64,000 bases of DNA from Chryseobacterium formosense (GTDB lineage Bacteria > Bacteroidota > Bacteroidia > Flavobacteriales > Weeksellaceae): positions 1 to 64,000 of the forward strand of contig NZ_FPAP01000008.1 of the NCBI RefSeq assembly GCF_900116415.1, given 5' to 3'. The position numbers and the translations under genes were made by a program. Position 1 is the stretch's first letter. Each line of letters starts with the position of its first letter. Below are positions 1-8,046 of the stretch, one piece after another. The notes beneath the pieces are model-generated. The model saw nothing but the letters and a program-made list of their open reading frames with translations, had not been told where the DNA came from and did no database searches.

Positions 1-723
1 TTTTTTATATATAATAAAAGTAGTTCTTTCTAATTATGCTTACCCAAAAGCTCTTCTGCGCTTACCAAACAACTCTCGTTTTTCAGTGGGGCAAAGATAA
101 GACGACTTTACAATACAAAACAAATAGGAATAGAAATAAATATAGCATTGTGGGGAATTATTAATTATATAATTCTGATTTTCAAATTTTTAAATACCAA
201 ATTATAGTTATCCACATCAACAGGAATGATTATTGCAATACGTATTGATTTTAATTATTTTTGCATTATAAGAAGGTTTCGCTCCTACGGAGCTCATTAA
301 TGAATTTGTCATTGATGATAATTCTACAAAGCTTTCGCTCTTCCAGAGCTTATTGTACAAGATTAAGTCTATTTGATATATTTCATTATACAATACTCAA
401 CTGAAAAATTTAAAATATTTTAAACTGTTTTATTTAAAATATATTAATGACAAAAAATTCTATCAAAGGTCTGATTCCTAGCCCTGATCGAAGCATTTGT
501 CTGAGCTCATTTTTCGGGTTTGGGGTTCGGCGGCAAAGCCGCCGAACCCCAAACCCGAAAAATAGCGAGTGCGGAGAGCAGGAAATAGCTTCTAAAAATT
601 GATTAAAATTAAGCTGGAGGTTTTTGTGTAAATGAGTTTTAGAGGAAAAAAACTGTTTCAATAATAATGCAAAAAAATGTCCTTGAAAAATTTCAAGGAC
701 ACTATTATATATTATGTTGAGAA
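1..723. other. Gene-free left edge with outward promoter and REP-like palindrome
   Basis: I see no convincing gene here. On the minus strand a Bacteroidetes-like -7 element, TATCTTTG (92-99), points left out of the window, so a transcript probably starts near position 85 and serves an RNA or gene beyond the edge; no ATG occurs in the 85 nt that remain. Positions 270-360 hold short inverted motifs (tcgctcctacggagc; gctttcgctcttccagagct) like other dispersed Flavobacterial intergenic repeats. Positions 480-591 hold a large palindromic element listed separately. Confidence 0.5.
480..591. repeat. REP-like palindromic element
   Basis: A perfect inverted repeat has 26-nt arms at 509-534 and 538-563 around an AAA loop. 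It is flanked by agccctgatcgaagc on the left and gcggagagcaggaaatagct on the right. The same flanks (AGCCCTGAT-n-G-n-AGC and GCGGA-n-AGCAGG) reappear in the element at 5834-5904, so this is a dispersed intergenic repeat family rather than a simple terminator. It lies about 130 bp downstream of the asnS stop and could also end that transcript. Confidence 0.7.
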
Positions 724-2172
724 TTAAAACTCTGCATTCTTCGGAGTTCTTGGGAAAGGAATCACATCTCTGATGTTTGTCATTCCTGTCACGAAAAGCA
801 CAAGTCTTTCTAAACCAAGTCCAAAACCTGCGTGAGGAACCGAGCCGAACTTTCTTGTATCAAGATACCACCACAATTCGTGCTCGTCAACATGCATTTC
901 TGCCATTTTAGTTTTCAGAACATCTAATCTTGCTTCTCTTTCTGAACCACCGATGATTTCTCCGATCCCAGGGAAAAGTACATCCATTGCAGCAACGGTT
1001 TTATTATCATCGTTTAGCTTCATGTAGAATGCTTTGATTTCTTTCGGATAATCAAATAAAACTACTGGACATTCAAAGTGCTTCTCAACCAAGAATCTTT
1101 CGTGCTCAGACTGAAGATCTGCGCCCCATTCTTCGATCGGGTAAGCAAATTTTCCTTTTTTATTTTCTTTTGAGTTTAATAAAATCTCAATAGCTTCGGT
1201 ATAAGAAACTCTCTTAAAACGTTTAGCAATAACATTTTCCAGCTTTTCAATCAGGCCTTCTTTTGCTCTTTCTTTTTCAGGTTTTGATTTTTGTTCTTCT
1301 GCAAAACGCTTGTCTAAGAAATCCAAATCATCTTTACAGTTATCTAAAACATACTGAATCACATATTTTAAGAAATCTTCTGCCAAATCGATGTTGTCTT
1401 CAAGGTTGTTGAAGGCCACTTCTGGCTCAATCATCCAAAATTCAGCTAGGTGACGTGTTGTATTTGAATTTTCAGCACGGAAAGTTGGTCCGAAAGTATA
1501 TATTCTTCCCAATCCCATTGCCGCAGTTTCGCCTTCAAGCTGTCCGGAAACCGTTAAGTTGGTTTTCTTTCCGAAGAAATCATGAGCGAAATCGATTTCT
1601 CCCTGCTCATCTCTCGGAATATTATTTAAATCAAAATTGGTTACTCCAAACATTTCGCCCGCTCCTTCTGCATCAGCTCCGGTAATTACTGGCGTGTTGA
1701 TATAAAAGAACTGGTTTTGGTTAAAGAATGAATGAATCGCAAAACTCACTGCGTGACGTACTCTGAAAACTGCACCAAATAAATTGGTTCTGAATCTTAA
1801 ATGCGCCTGCTCTCTCAAAACCTCCAATGAGTGTTTTTTAGGCTGAAGAATGGTTTTGTCTCTTTCTTCTGTAAAGTTATCTCCTAAAACAATAATTTTT
1901 TTAGCGATAATCTCTACGGTTTGTCCGGCTCCTTGACTTTCCACTACCTCTCCTACTACTTTTAAAGAAGAAGCTGTACTAATTTTAGAAATAATTTCTT
2001 CGTCAAAATTTTCAAAATCAACTACAATCTGCAAATTATTAATCGTAGAACCATCATTTAACGCAATAAAGCGATTAGAACGGAAAGCTCTTACCCAACC
2101 GTAAACTGTAATGTCATGATGTAATACTTTTTTGTAGTCCTGAAGGACTTCTTTAATCGTCTGCTTTTTCAT
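724..2172 (-). CDS. asnS: Asparaginyl-tRNA synthetase
   Basis: Charges tRNA-Asn with asparagine in the cytoplasm, using ATP. The 482-residue protein has an N-terminal OB-fold anticodon-binding domain (about residues 20-110, with HDITVYGWVRAFRS) followed by a class II catalytic core. Motif 2 is visible as FRAENSNTTRHLAEFWMIEPE-like sequence, and motif 3 as GFGLGLERLVLF near the C-terminus. Length is slightly above the E. coli enzyme (466) and normal for Bacteroidetes. The ATG follows a minus-strand -7 element TAACTTTG (2212-2219), supporting its own promoter. The AsnRS assignment over AspRS rests on overall resemblance and the NSNTTRH segment; confidence is high. Confidence 0.95.
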   Translation of the reverse strand: MKKQTIKEVLQDYKKVLHHDITVYGWVRAFRSNRFIALNDGSTINNLQIVVDFENFDEEIISKISTASSLKVVGEVVESQGAGQTVEIIAKKIIVLGDNFTEERDKTILQPKKHSLEVLREQAHLRFRTNLFGAVFRVRHAVSFAIHSFFNQNQFFYINTPVITGADAEGAGEMFGVTNFDLNNIPRDEQGEIDFAHDFFGKKTNLTVSGQLEGETAAMGLGRIYTFGPTFRAENSNTTRHLAEFWMIEPEVAFNNLEDNIDLAEDFLKYVIQYVLDNCKDDLDFLDKRFAEEQKSKPEKERAKEGLIEKLENVIAKRFKRVSYTEAIEILLNSKENKKGKFAYPIEEWGADLQSEHERFLVEKHFECPVVLFDYPKEIKAFYMKLNDDNKTVAAMDVLFPGIGEIIGGSEREARLDVLKTKMAEMHVDEHELWWYLDTRKFGSVPHAGFGLGLERLVLFVTGMTNIRDVIPFPRTPKNAEF

Positions 2173-2211
2173 TTGTTGATGATAAAATTTTGTCTAAAAA
2201 ATTAATGTCCG

Positions 2212-2219
2212 CAAAGTTA
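2212..2219 (-). promoter_or_regulatory. Predicted asnS promoter, -7 element
   Basis: TAACTTTG on the minus strand matches the Bacteroidetes -7 consensus TAnnTTTG, 40 nt upstream of the asnS start. It directly follows the terminator of the preceding gene. Confidence 0.5.
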
Positions 2220-2224
2220 CAAAA

Positions 2225-2254
2225 AACAGCGTAACTTTTAGATATTACGCTGTT
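2225..2254 (-). terminator. Intrinsic terminator of the CDP-alcohol phosphatidyltransferase gene
   Basis: Arms of 10 nt (2225-2234 and 2245-2254, aacagcgtaa/ttacgctgtt) are followed by a T-run when read on the minus strand. It sits 40 nt past the stop of the gene at 2295-2894 and isolates asnS from it. Confidence 0.75.
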
Positions 2255-2294
2255 CGATTTAAAAATCACGTTTAATTCTGAAAAAAATCAATTA

Positions 2295-2894
2295 TTAATT
2301 AAAAAAGGTCGTCTTTTTTCTTTGTACTCCATTTCTGATTTTCCAAGCATGAAACGCACTCGGAACATCATAATGCCATTTTGGAAGAATCAAAATAATA
2401 AGAATAACATCGATGTGGGATATTAACCCTAAAATTACCATCAGGTAAAACGACCAACCCGTTTGCTGAAATCCAATTAAATAAGTAAAGGCAATAATCA
2501 GACTTATTCCCCACAGTTTTGAGAGCCATGCATGAGTACAGGTTTCTTTGCCAAATTTTATCCAACTGATGATATAACAAAGAGCTTCCATGATAAAAAT
2601 TAATGAAATTCCCTTCCATTCAATTTTTATAAGTTCCGGATTGATAAAATAAACAGCAAAGCCAAGAGATAGCCAAAATATAAGATCAGTCTGACTATCC
2701 AGTCTTCTGAGTTTTTCTGAAGAAACTCCAACTTTTCTGGCAATTATTCCGTCGAATATGTCTGTAAGCAAGCCGATGTACATTAAAATAAGAATAATCG
2801 TTTTTGATTCTGCACCACTTAAGTAAGCCAAAAGAAAAATAATGGGCCCAAAAATGAAGCGTATTGCTATTAATAAATAAGGTATTGTTTTCAT
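2295..2894 (-). CDS. CDP-alcohol phosphatidyltransferase family membrane protein
   Basis: Probable integral-membrane enzyme that moves a phosphatidyl group from CDP-diacylglycerol to an alcohol in phospholipid synthesis. The signature lies at about residues 45-70: DIFDGIIARKVGV...RRLDSQTD. This fits the family pattern DG-x2-AR-x8-G-x3-D-x3-D, except that the usual glycine is leucine. About six hydrophobic segments cover the 199 residues. The substrate cannot be told from the sequence; the glycine change makes an atypical substrate or reduced activity possible. It is 15 bp upstream of the secreted protein gene at 2910, so the two may be co-transcribed. Confidence 0.8.
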   Translation of the reverse strand: MKTIPYLLIAIRFIFGPIIFLLAYLSGAESKTIILILMYIGLLTDIFDGIIARKVGVSSEKLRRLDSQTDLIFWLSLGFAVYFINPELIKIEWKGISLIFIMEALCYIISWIKFGKETCTHAWLSKLWGISLIIAFTYLIGFQQTGWSFYLMVILGLISHIDVILIILILPKWHYDVPSAFHAWKIRNGVQRKKTTFFN

Positions 2895-2909
2895 AATTAT
2901 TTTTTAGAT

Positions 2910-3389
2910 TTAATAAACCAGATTTATCCCGAAAGAGAATCTAAATCCTTCTGTAGGAAAATGTTTATACGTTGTATACTCGAAATTATATCCTAATTCT
3001 GCGGTAAAAAAATAATAGAAATTAACCCCAAGTTTTGGAGAAATGGCATTAGGTGTGATTCCTGCTCCCGCATACAAATGTTTTATCATGTTTTTATCAC
3101 CTTCGAATGTTGCTATTTTCCGAAAATAATCCAATTCGGGAATTACAATAAATTTTCTATCCGGAAGATCCCACCAATTGAAATGCCCACGCAAACTCAC
3201 AAAATTGTTTTCATTGATCGGGATTTTCGGTCCAAAAGAAAAGAAAACTTTGTCATCGATTGAGGTCACCTCAATTCTAGTACTTATTATTACTCCTATA
3301 ACTTTCCAGTCTTTTTCATTTCCTATCTGCGATTTGAATGAAGAAGAAAAAATCATCACCACAACTACTATCAGATTTTTCATAACCAT
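2910..3389 (-). CDS. Secreted, possible outer-membrane beta-barrel protein
   Basis: No family recognised. A typical signal peptide (MVMKNLIVVVVMIFSSSFKSQ) is followed by about 140 residues rich in alternating hydrophobic and aromatic positions, ending in aromatic-rich strands (FRFSFGINLVY, terminal Tyr), as in small outer-membrane barrels or porin-like proteins of Bacteroidetes. The ATG at 3389, or 3383 six bases on, is preferred over the TTG at 3410 because it places the signal peptide at the N-terminus. The gene lies just upstream of the phosphatidyltransferase gene on the same strand. Function unknown. Confidence 0.65.
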   Translation of the reverse strand: MVMKNLIVVVVMIFSSSFKSQIGNEKDWKVIGVIISTRIEVTSIDDKVFFSFGPKIPINENNFVSLRGHFNWWDLPDRKFIVIPELDYFRKIATFEGDKNMIKHLYAGAGITPNAISPKLGVNFYYFFTAELGYNFEYTTYKHFPTEGFRFSFGINLVY

Positions 3390-3488
3390 TGTTTTTAAAT
3401 TATATATCAAAGCTAATTGTGAAAATCAATTTTCTGAATGCGAAAAAAAATTAAAATAAATTTCTAAATTTGTGAAAATCACAAAAAC

Positions 3489-4415
3489 ATGCATCAGGGA
3501 GTTTTATTGAAACTTATCAGAAAAAAAATCGGTGATAAATCTCTGAATGACGAGATTGCAAATATTCTCAACATCAGCTACGACGCAGCCCACAGAAGAA
3601 CTTCTTTAAAAGCGAAATTCAGTTTTGAGGAAGCAATGGAATTGGCAAAAAATTACCAGATTTCACTTAATGAGTTTTTGACTTCGGAGAACCAGCTTAT
3701 TGTACAGAAAACTTCTTCCGTAACAACTACTGAAGATCTGCAGTCTTTTTTCCAAAACAACCTGAATGTATTTGAAAAACTTCCGCTCTCAGATGAAATG
3801 ACAGTTTATTATTCGGCAAAAGACATCCCTTTTTTCTATACACTTTCAGATACGATGCTTTCTCGATTTAAAATTTATGTCTGGATGAATTTATTGAATG
3901 GGAAACAGGTTTTTATTCCTTTTAAACAGTTTTCACCACCTAATTTCAACTTAAATACGAAAGAACTCCGAAGAAAATATGAAGAGCAGAATGTGATCGA
4001 ACTTTGGAACGAAACTACAATTACAAGCGTTGTACAACAAATTTCGTTTTACTATGATACAAGACTTTTGCAAAAAGAAGAAGCCCTGATTATACTGAAC
4101 GAGGTGAAAGAATTGATCAGGTATATTGAGCAAAAGACAGAAAGCAATTCAAAATATCAGATTTATGAAAATGAACTGATGCAGCTTTCGAACGATATAT
4201 TTTTCAGTCATCCTAAAAATTCACTTTTAGCCATGCCTTTAAATACTTTTGGCTATATTTTGATCAATGACGAAAAAACGTGCAAGGATACTTACAATTA
4301 TTTTGAGCATCAGATTAAAAATTCAAAATCATTAAATGCATCCGGAAACAGAGACCGAAAAATATTTTTCAATAAAATGTATGAGCAGATTGATGGGTTA
4401 CAAAAAAAATTATAG
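3489..4415 (+). CDS. Helix-turn-helix regulator-like protein
   Basis: Probable cytoplasmic transcription regulator of 308 residues. The N-terminal 65 residues form a lambda-repressor-like helix-turn-helix (ANILNISYDAAHRRTSLKAKFSFEEAMELAKNY). The rest has no recognisable motif and is mostly helical with aromatic stretches; it may sense a ligand or dimerise. It is divergent from the secreted protein gene at 2910-3389, with 99 bp between, so it may control that gene. A bidirectional terminator follows. No target is known. Confidence 0.7.
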   Translation: MHQGVLLKLIRKKIGDKSLNDEIANILNISYDAAHRRTSLKAKFSFEEAMELAKNYQISLNEFLTSENQLIVQKTSSVTTTEDLQSFFQNNLNVFEKLPLSDEMTVYYSAKDIPFFYTLSDTMLSRFKIYVWMNLLNGKQVFIPFKQFSPPNFNLNTKELRRKYEEQNVIELWNETTITSVVQQISFYYDTRLLQKEEALIILNEVKELIRYIEQKTESNSKYQIYENELMQLSNDIFFSHPKNSLLAMPLNTFGYILINDEKTCKDTYNYFEHQIKNSKSLNASGNRDRKIFFNKMYEQIDGLQKKL

Positions 4416-4434
4416 CGGTATTTTTTCATAAAAA

Positions 4435-4462
4435 AACCTCTTTATCTCAAAATAAAGAGGTT
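4435..4462. terminator. Bidirectional terminator between HTH gene and rimM
   Basis: Arms 4435-4445 (aacctctttat) and 4452-4462 (ataaagaggtt) form an 11-bp stem, with A-rich sequence on the left and T/A-rich sequence on the right. It lies between two convergent genes. Confidence 0.75.
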
Positions 4463-4491
4463 ATATATATTTAATCTGAAAGATTCAATTT

Positions 4492-5034
4492 CTACTCATC
4501 CTTTTTCGAAGGCACCAAAAACACATCTATCAAACCTTCCGGAAGCTGCATTTTGATGAATCTCTCATCGCGGTTTATTTCAAGAATCCAGTCTTTAATA
4601 ATAGGAATTACCACTTCTTTCCCGTCTAAATTGGTCACAAAATAATTTTGTGCAGTCTGATCATTCACCGATCTGATGACACCGCAATTGTTTCCTTCCT
4701 CATCAAAAATTTCAAATCCGATGATCTCATGGTAATAAAATTGTTTTCCGGTAAGTTTTGGCAAAGAAGTCAAAGGCAAATAAACATTTTTCCCTAAAGA
4801 CTGATCTACTAAAGCTTCCGAAGAATTTTTAAAAGCAATATTCAGCGCATCCAATTTACTCCATGAAGATTTTTCAATAAAAAAGGGAACTAATAAACCG
4901 TTGATTTCTAAAAAAATAGAATCCAATTTCTTGTAAAGTTCGGGCTGATCTGTATCCAGCTTAAGAATAACGTTCCCTGCAAGACCATGTCTGCGGGTAA
5001 TTTTTCCCAACAAATAGCAATCTTCCTTTTTCAT
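4492..5034 (-). CDS. rimM: Ribosome maturation factor RimM
   Basis: Assists 30S assembly, binding S19 and maturing the 16S rRNA head domain. The 180 residues show the RimM beta-barrel N-terminal domain (YLLGKITRRHGLAGNVILKLDTD) and a C-terminal PRC-barrel domain (GFEIFDEEGNNCGVIRSV...VIPIIKDWILEIN). Normal family length. It lies about 100 bp downstream of rpsP on the same strand, the common rpsP-rimM arrangement, which supports both calls. Confidence 0.93.
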   Translation of the reverse strand: MKKEDCYLLGKITRRHGLAGNVILKLDTDQPELYKKLDSIFLEINGLLVPFFIEKSSWSKLDALNIAFKNSSEALVDQSLGKNVYLPLTSLPKLTGKQFYYHEIIGFEIFDEEGNNCGVIRSVNDQTAQNYFVTNLDGKEVVIPIIKDWILEINRDERFIKMQLPEGLIDVFLVPSKKDE

Positions 5035-5132
5035 AATAAAAATCTAAAAATATGTGAACTTGAAATTAATTAATTTAAACAACAAAGACACGAAAAATTC
5101 CGTGCCTTTGCCTTATATTTTCTTGTAAAGAA

Positions 5133-5696
5133 TTAAGCCTGAGTTTCTTCAGTTCCTTCTGCTTCAGCAGTAGGCTCTTCAGTCGTTTCAGCAACTTCTT
5201 CAGCAGGAGCGTTTGCAGCCTCTTCAGCAGCTTTAGCATCAGCTTCAGCCTGTGCAGCAGCAGCGATTCTAGCTTCGTTTACTTTAGTTTCAGCATCGAA
5301 AGCAGCTTTCTTAGCATCAGCTTTAGCAGTAGCCAAACCTTCTACTTTACCTTGTACTTTAGAATCTTTAGCTTCTAACCAAGCGTTGAATCTCTTCTCA
5401 GCTTCAGCCTCATCAAAAGCACCTTTAGCAACACCACCTTGTAAGTGTTTTTTGTAAAGAGCACCTTTATAAGAAAGAATAGCTCTAGCCGTATCAGTTG
5501 GCTGAGCACCGTTGTTTAACCACTTTACAGCAGAATCAACGTTCAAATCAATTGTAGCAGGGTTAGTAATTGGGTTGTAAGTTCCGATTTTTTCGATGAA
5601 TCTACCATCTCTTCTAGATCTAGAATCTGCAACCACGATATGGAAAAAAGGTCTTCCTTTTGATCCGTGTCTTTGTAATCTGATTTTTACTGACAT
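5133..5696 (-). CDS. rpsP: 30S ribosomal protein S16 with acidic Ala/Glu tail
   Basis: Small-subunit ribosomal protein. The first 80 or so residues are the canonical S16 fold (MSVKIRLQRHGSKGRPFFHI...DGRFIEKIGTYNP). Family members in Proteobacteria are about 82 residues; this one is 187 because of a low-complexity Ala/Glu/Lys tail from about residue 100, a usual Bacteroidetes trait. A promoter with -7 TATCTTTG lies upstream (5745-5752), and rimM follows in the same direction. Confidence 0.95.
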   Translation of the reverse strand: MSVKIRLQRHGSKGRPFFHIVVADSRSRRDGRFIEKIGTYNPITNPATIDLNVDSAVKWLNNGAQPTDTARAILSYKGALYKKHLQGGVAKGAFDEAEAEKRFNAWLEAKDSKVQGKVEGLATAKADAKKAAFDAETKVNEARIAAAAQAEADAKAAEEAANAPAEEVAETTEEPTAEAEGTEETQA

Positions 5697-5744
5697 AATG
5701 TTTGAATTTTATGGGAACTCGTCCCGATTAAATATTTAAGTGTG

Positions 5745-5752
5745 CAAAGATA
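5745..5752 (-). promoter_or_regulatory. Predicted rpsP promoter, -7 element
   Basis: TATCTTTG on the minus strand is an exact match to the Bacteroidetes -7 box, with a TTG-containing -33 region about 18 nt upstream. It gives a leader of roughly 45 nt before rpsP. Confidence 0.6.
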
Positions 5753-5833
5753 GTAAAAAAGTTCAATATTCAAGATTTATTATTCAAATTTCTCAAATAA
5801 AATATAGAATCTTGAATATGAAATTTTAAATCT

Positions 5834-5904
5834 TCAGGAGCCGGGAACCTGCTTTCCGCTGTATCTTTTGCTTCGCAAAAGGATGTCGCTGCAATCAGGG
5901 CTAT
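5834..5904. repeat. REP-like palindromic element, second copy
   Basis: Read on the minus strand this begins AGCCCTGATTGCAGCG, contains a stem atccttttg-cgaag-caaaagat, then GCGGAAAGCAGG. The flanks match the element at 480-591, while the central stem is different. Members of this intergenic family appear to keep the ends and swap the middle. Confidence 0.65.
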
Positions 5905-5964
5905 GATTTTTGTTTACAAATCACAATTTCTCTTTACTCCAAAAATTGGCAAACTGTTACATTG

Positions 5965-6489
5965 TTAAATTGCTACATTATCCAAGTTTCCCATATAAAA
6001 CAGTCCAAGACATTTTTGATTTTCTTCAATCGTCAGAGAATCTTTCAAATGATCTACCAGCTTAGGGGAACTCCAGTAACAGCCGATATTATTGGCAGTA
6101 CACGAAAGATACATATTCTGAACCGCCATTGAAACCGCTGCAATTTCTTCCCATTCAGGAACCATTCCGCTAAAATTAACAATAAGGGAAACTACAGTAT
6201 CAGCTTTATTGATTTTAAAGCCAATATCATTATATTTTTTCTCCAAAAAAACTTGTGGAGCAGTAACCAATTTGTAAATCTCCTGCATTTCTGAAGCTAA
6301 TTGTGCCTTTTCCTCCCCTTTGAAAATTTTGAAACGCCAAGGTTTTGTACGTTTATGATTCGGAGCCAATGTTGCCGAATGAAGAATTTCATTGATAATT
6401 TCCTGTGGAATTTGGGTTTCAGAATAATCTTTCGGAAAGATACTTCTTCTCTGCTCTATAATTTCTTTTAAAACTTCTGCTTTATTCAT
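5965..6489 (-). CDS. Nitroreductase family protein
   Basis: Likely FMN-dependent, NAD(P)H-using oxidoreductase of the nitroreductase fold, cytoplasmic. Seen: RRSIFPKDYSE (N-terminal Arg/Ser FMN-phosphate contact region), SATLAPNHKRTKPWRF, and a C-terminal NNIGCYWSSPKLVDHL segment typical of the family. Starting at the ATG at 6489 gives 174 residues, normal for short nitroreductases. The longer frame upstream runs through tandem intergenic repeats (6537-6570) and is not protein-like. Physiological substrate unknown. Confidence 0.85.
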   Translation of the reverse strand: MNKAEVLKEIIEQRRSIFPKDYSETQIPQEIINEILHSATLAPNHKRTKPWRFKIFKGEEKAQLASEMQEIYKLVTAPQVFLEKKYNDIGFKINKADTVVSLIVNFSGMVPEWEEIAAVSMAVQNMYLSCTANNIGCYWSSPKLVDHLKDSLTIEENQKCLGLFYMGNLDNVAI

Positions 6490-6536
6490 GCAGACAAAAT
6501 TACGGAAAATGTGGAGATTTGAAATTTGAAATTTGA

Positions 6537-6570
6537 GATGCGAGATGCGGGATGCGGGATGCGGGATGCA
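6537..6570. repeat. Short tandem repeat, unit gatgcgg
   Basis: Four to five near-identical 7-nt units (gatgcga, gatgcgg x3, gatgca) lie 50 bp upstream of the nitroreductase start, preceded by an aaattTGA duplication. Slippage here could change spacing to the promoter; otherwise it is a simple repeat. Confidence 0.6.
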
Positions 6571-6735
6571 TAGCAAAATTAAACGGGAAGGCTTTCTACG
6601 AAAAACCTTGATGCGATATTTTTCTTAAATACCACGAATGCACGAATTTTTAAGGCTTTGAGTAAAGCATTCATTGTATTCCACTTGGTTCTTTTACTTT
6701 TTACCTTTTACTTGGCTCTTTATTATTTGGCTCTT

Positions 6736-7188
6736 TTATATAACTTCCACAATTTTCTGATGAATTTTATTGAGTGTAAATTCTTCACCGGATTTCATGC
6801 CTATCATTTTTTTTGCCATCGGACTTTCGGGGGAAATGGCGTAAAAACGGTCGCCTTCAAAAAAGAATTCTCCCAAAGAAACAGAAATATAAAACCTTGC
6901 CTTATTGGTAATCACCAACGATCCGAGCTGAATTCTTTCGGGAGTAGCTGCTGGTAAAACTTTCAGCAAATTTCTTCTCAAATCGTTCAAAGCGCCGAGT
7001 TGTTTCTGCATCTGATAAATTTCTTCCTGCATTTCCTCTCTCATGCTGTCGTATTTCGGTGTTTTTTTTATATCACGGCTTGCTTCCAGGGTAAATTCGA
7101 TGAAATTCTTCAGCTTTTCGATCTTTTCGGCAATCACGTTTTTTACATAATTTCTTATGTTGCTTTTCTCAAATACTATCTTCTCCAT
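6736..7188 (-). CDS. GreA/GreB-family transcription factor
   Basis: Probable RNA-polymerase secondary-channel factor acting in transcript cleavage or regulation. The 150 residues have an N-terminal helical, presumably coiled-coil region (residues 1-75, rich in Glu/Lys, MREEMQEEIYQMQKQ) and a C-terminal GreA-type globular domain with a typical SPMAKKMIGMKSGEEFTL segment. The acidic tip residues cannot be assigned confidently, so it may be an antagonist or Rnk-like factor rather than a true cleavage factor. An opposite-strand frame here is only a shadow. Confidence 0.75.
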   Translation of the reverse strand: MEKIVFEKSNIRNYVKNVIAEKIEKLKNFIEFTLEASRDIKKTPKYDSMREEMQEEIYQMQKQLGALNDLRRNLLKVLPAATPERIQLGSLVITNKARFYISVSLGEFFFEGDRFYAISPESPMAKKMIGMKSGEEFTLNKIHQKIVEVI

Positions 7189-7230
7189 GAATCTATTCTT
7201 TAGATAAAGATAATATTTTAATTTAAAAAC

Positions 7231-7265
7231 AAAAAACTGCTTCCAGAATTTGAAAGCAGTTTTTT
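7231..7265 (-). terminator. Terminator after the SRPBCC gene
   Basis: Twelve-nt arms at 7231-7242 (aaaaaactgctt) and 7254-7265 form a stem with a T-run on the minus strand, 20 nt past the stop of the gene at 7285-7818. Confidence 0.75.
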
Positions 7266-7284
7266 ATGTATTTAGAAATATTTC

Positions 7285-7818
7285 TTATTTTTCTACCAAA
7301 GCTTTTAGATTATTCAAACCTTCTTCATAGGATTTCCCCATCTGATAATCCATCATCGGTCGCATAATTTTCATCCAGGTTTCCTGTTTTGTATCCATAC
7401 TCCAGGTAACTTTCGTAGAATTTCCTTCTGAAGTCAATACAATATCAGAAATTGCCTGTCCCTCAAAAGGTCTTTTGAAAATCATCTCAGTTTTTTGCCT
7501 TTCATTTGTCACCAGTTCTTTAATTTCCTGGCAACCGGCTCCAGCATCATCATTTTTACTGTCCCAACAATATTTATCTCCTACTTCACCGGGATTTCCG
7601 GTGTAGGTAACCGTCATGTTTTTGTCTAATTTCATCCATGGATTCCATTCATTGAAAGCTTTCATAGTACTGATCTGTTGCCAGACTTTTTCCTTTGGAG
7701 CATTCATCACGACAGATTTTTCATAATGATAATTTTCACCGAAAGCCAGCATTGCAATAATGGCATAGATAAGGAATAGAAGGATGATTCCCCCAATAAT
7801 TTTTAAAATTGTTTTCAT
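7285..7818 (-). CDS. Membrane-anchored SRPBCC (START/polyketide cyclase-like) protein
   Basis: The SRPBCC fold binds hydrophobic ligands; the ligand here is unknown. One N-terminal hydrophobic segment (residues 4-27) anchors the 177-residue protein. The fold's start is the strand-helix motif YHYEKSVVMNAPKEKVWQQIS, followed by WNPWMKLD and, near the end, a long C-terminal helix. Single gene with its own terminator; divergent from the M3 peptidase. Confidence 0.8.
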   Translation of the reverse strand: MKTILKIIGGIILLFLIYAIIAMLAFGENYHYEKSVVMNAPKEKVWQQISTMKAFNEWNPWMKLDKNMTVTYTGNPGEVGDKYCWDSKNDDAGAGCQEIKELVTNERQKTEMIFKRPFEGQAISDIVLTSEGNSTKVTWSMDTKQETWMKIMRPMMDYQMGKSYEEGLNNLKALVEK

Positions 7819-8046
7819 AGTTTAGATACGTTTAAGTTTATAATTTCATTGTGTTTGTTATGCTAAATATAATGTCAAAAACTGTTACCAAAAATAATAT
7901 TTCTCTTCTTGTTTCATCTTTTCATATGACAAGAATAATTTCCGGATGGTGCATTTTTGTCACAATTGGTAACAGAGGCATTCTTTTTGTGCAATCAGAA
8001 TCTGTATTATTCAAATAACTAAATTTACATCAATAAAAAATACCAC

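Noticed and set aside
434..661. 75-residue minus-strand ORF at the left edge
   Set aside because: It reads through the perfect palindrome of the REP-like element (480-591), has no family resemblance and lacks a plausible promoter.
6537..6570. 7-nt tandem repeat as part of a CRISPR or coding repeat
   Set aside because: Only a short simple repeat between genes, with unit length 7 and no spacers.
6658..6957. 99-residue plus-strand ORF over the Gre-like gene
   Set aside because: Antisense shadow of the Gre-like gene, with no family match and compositional artefacts.
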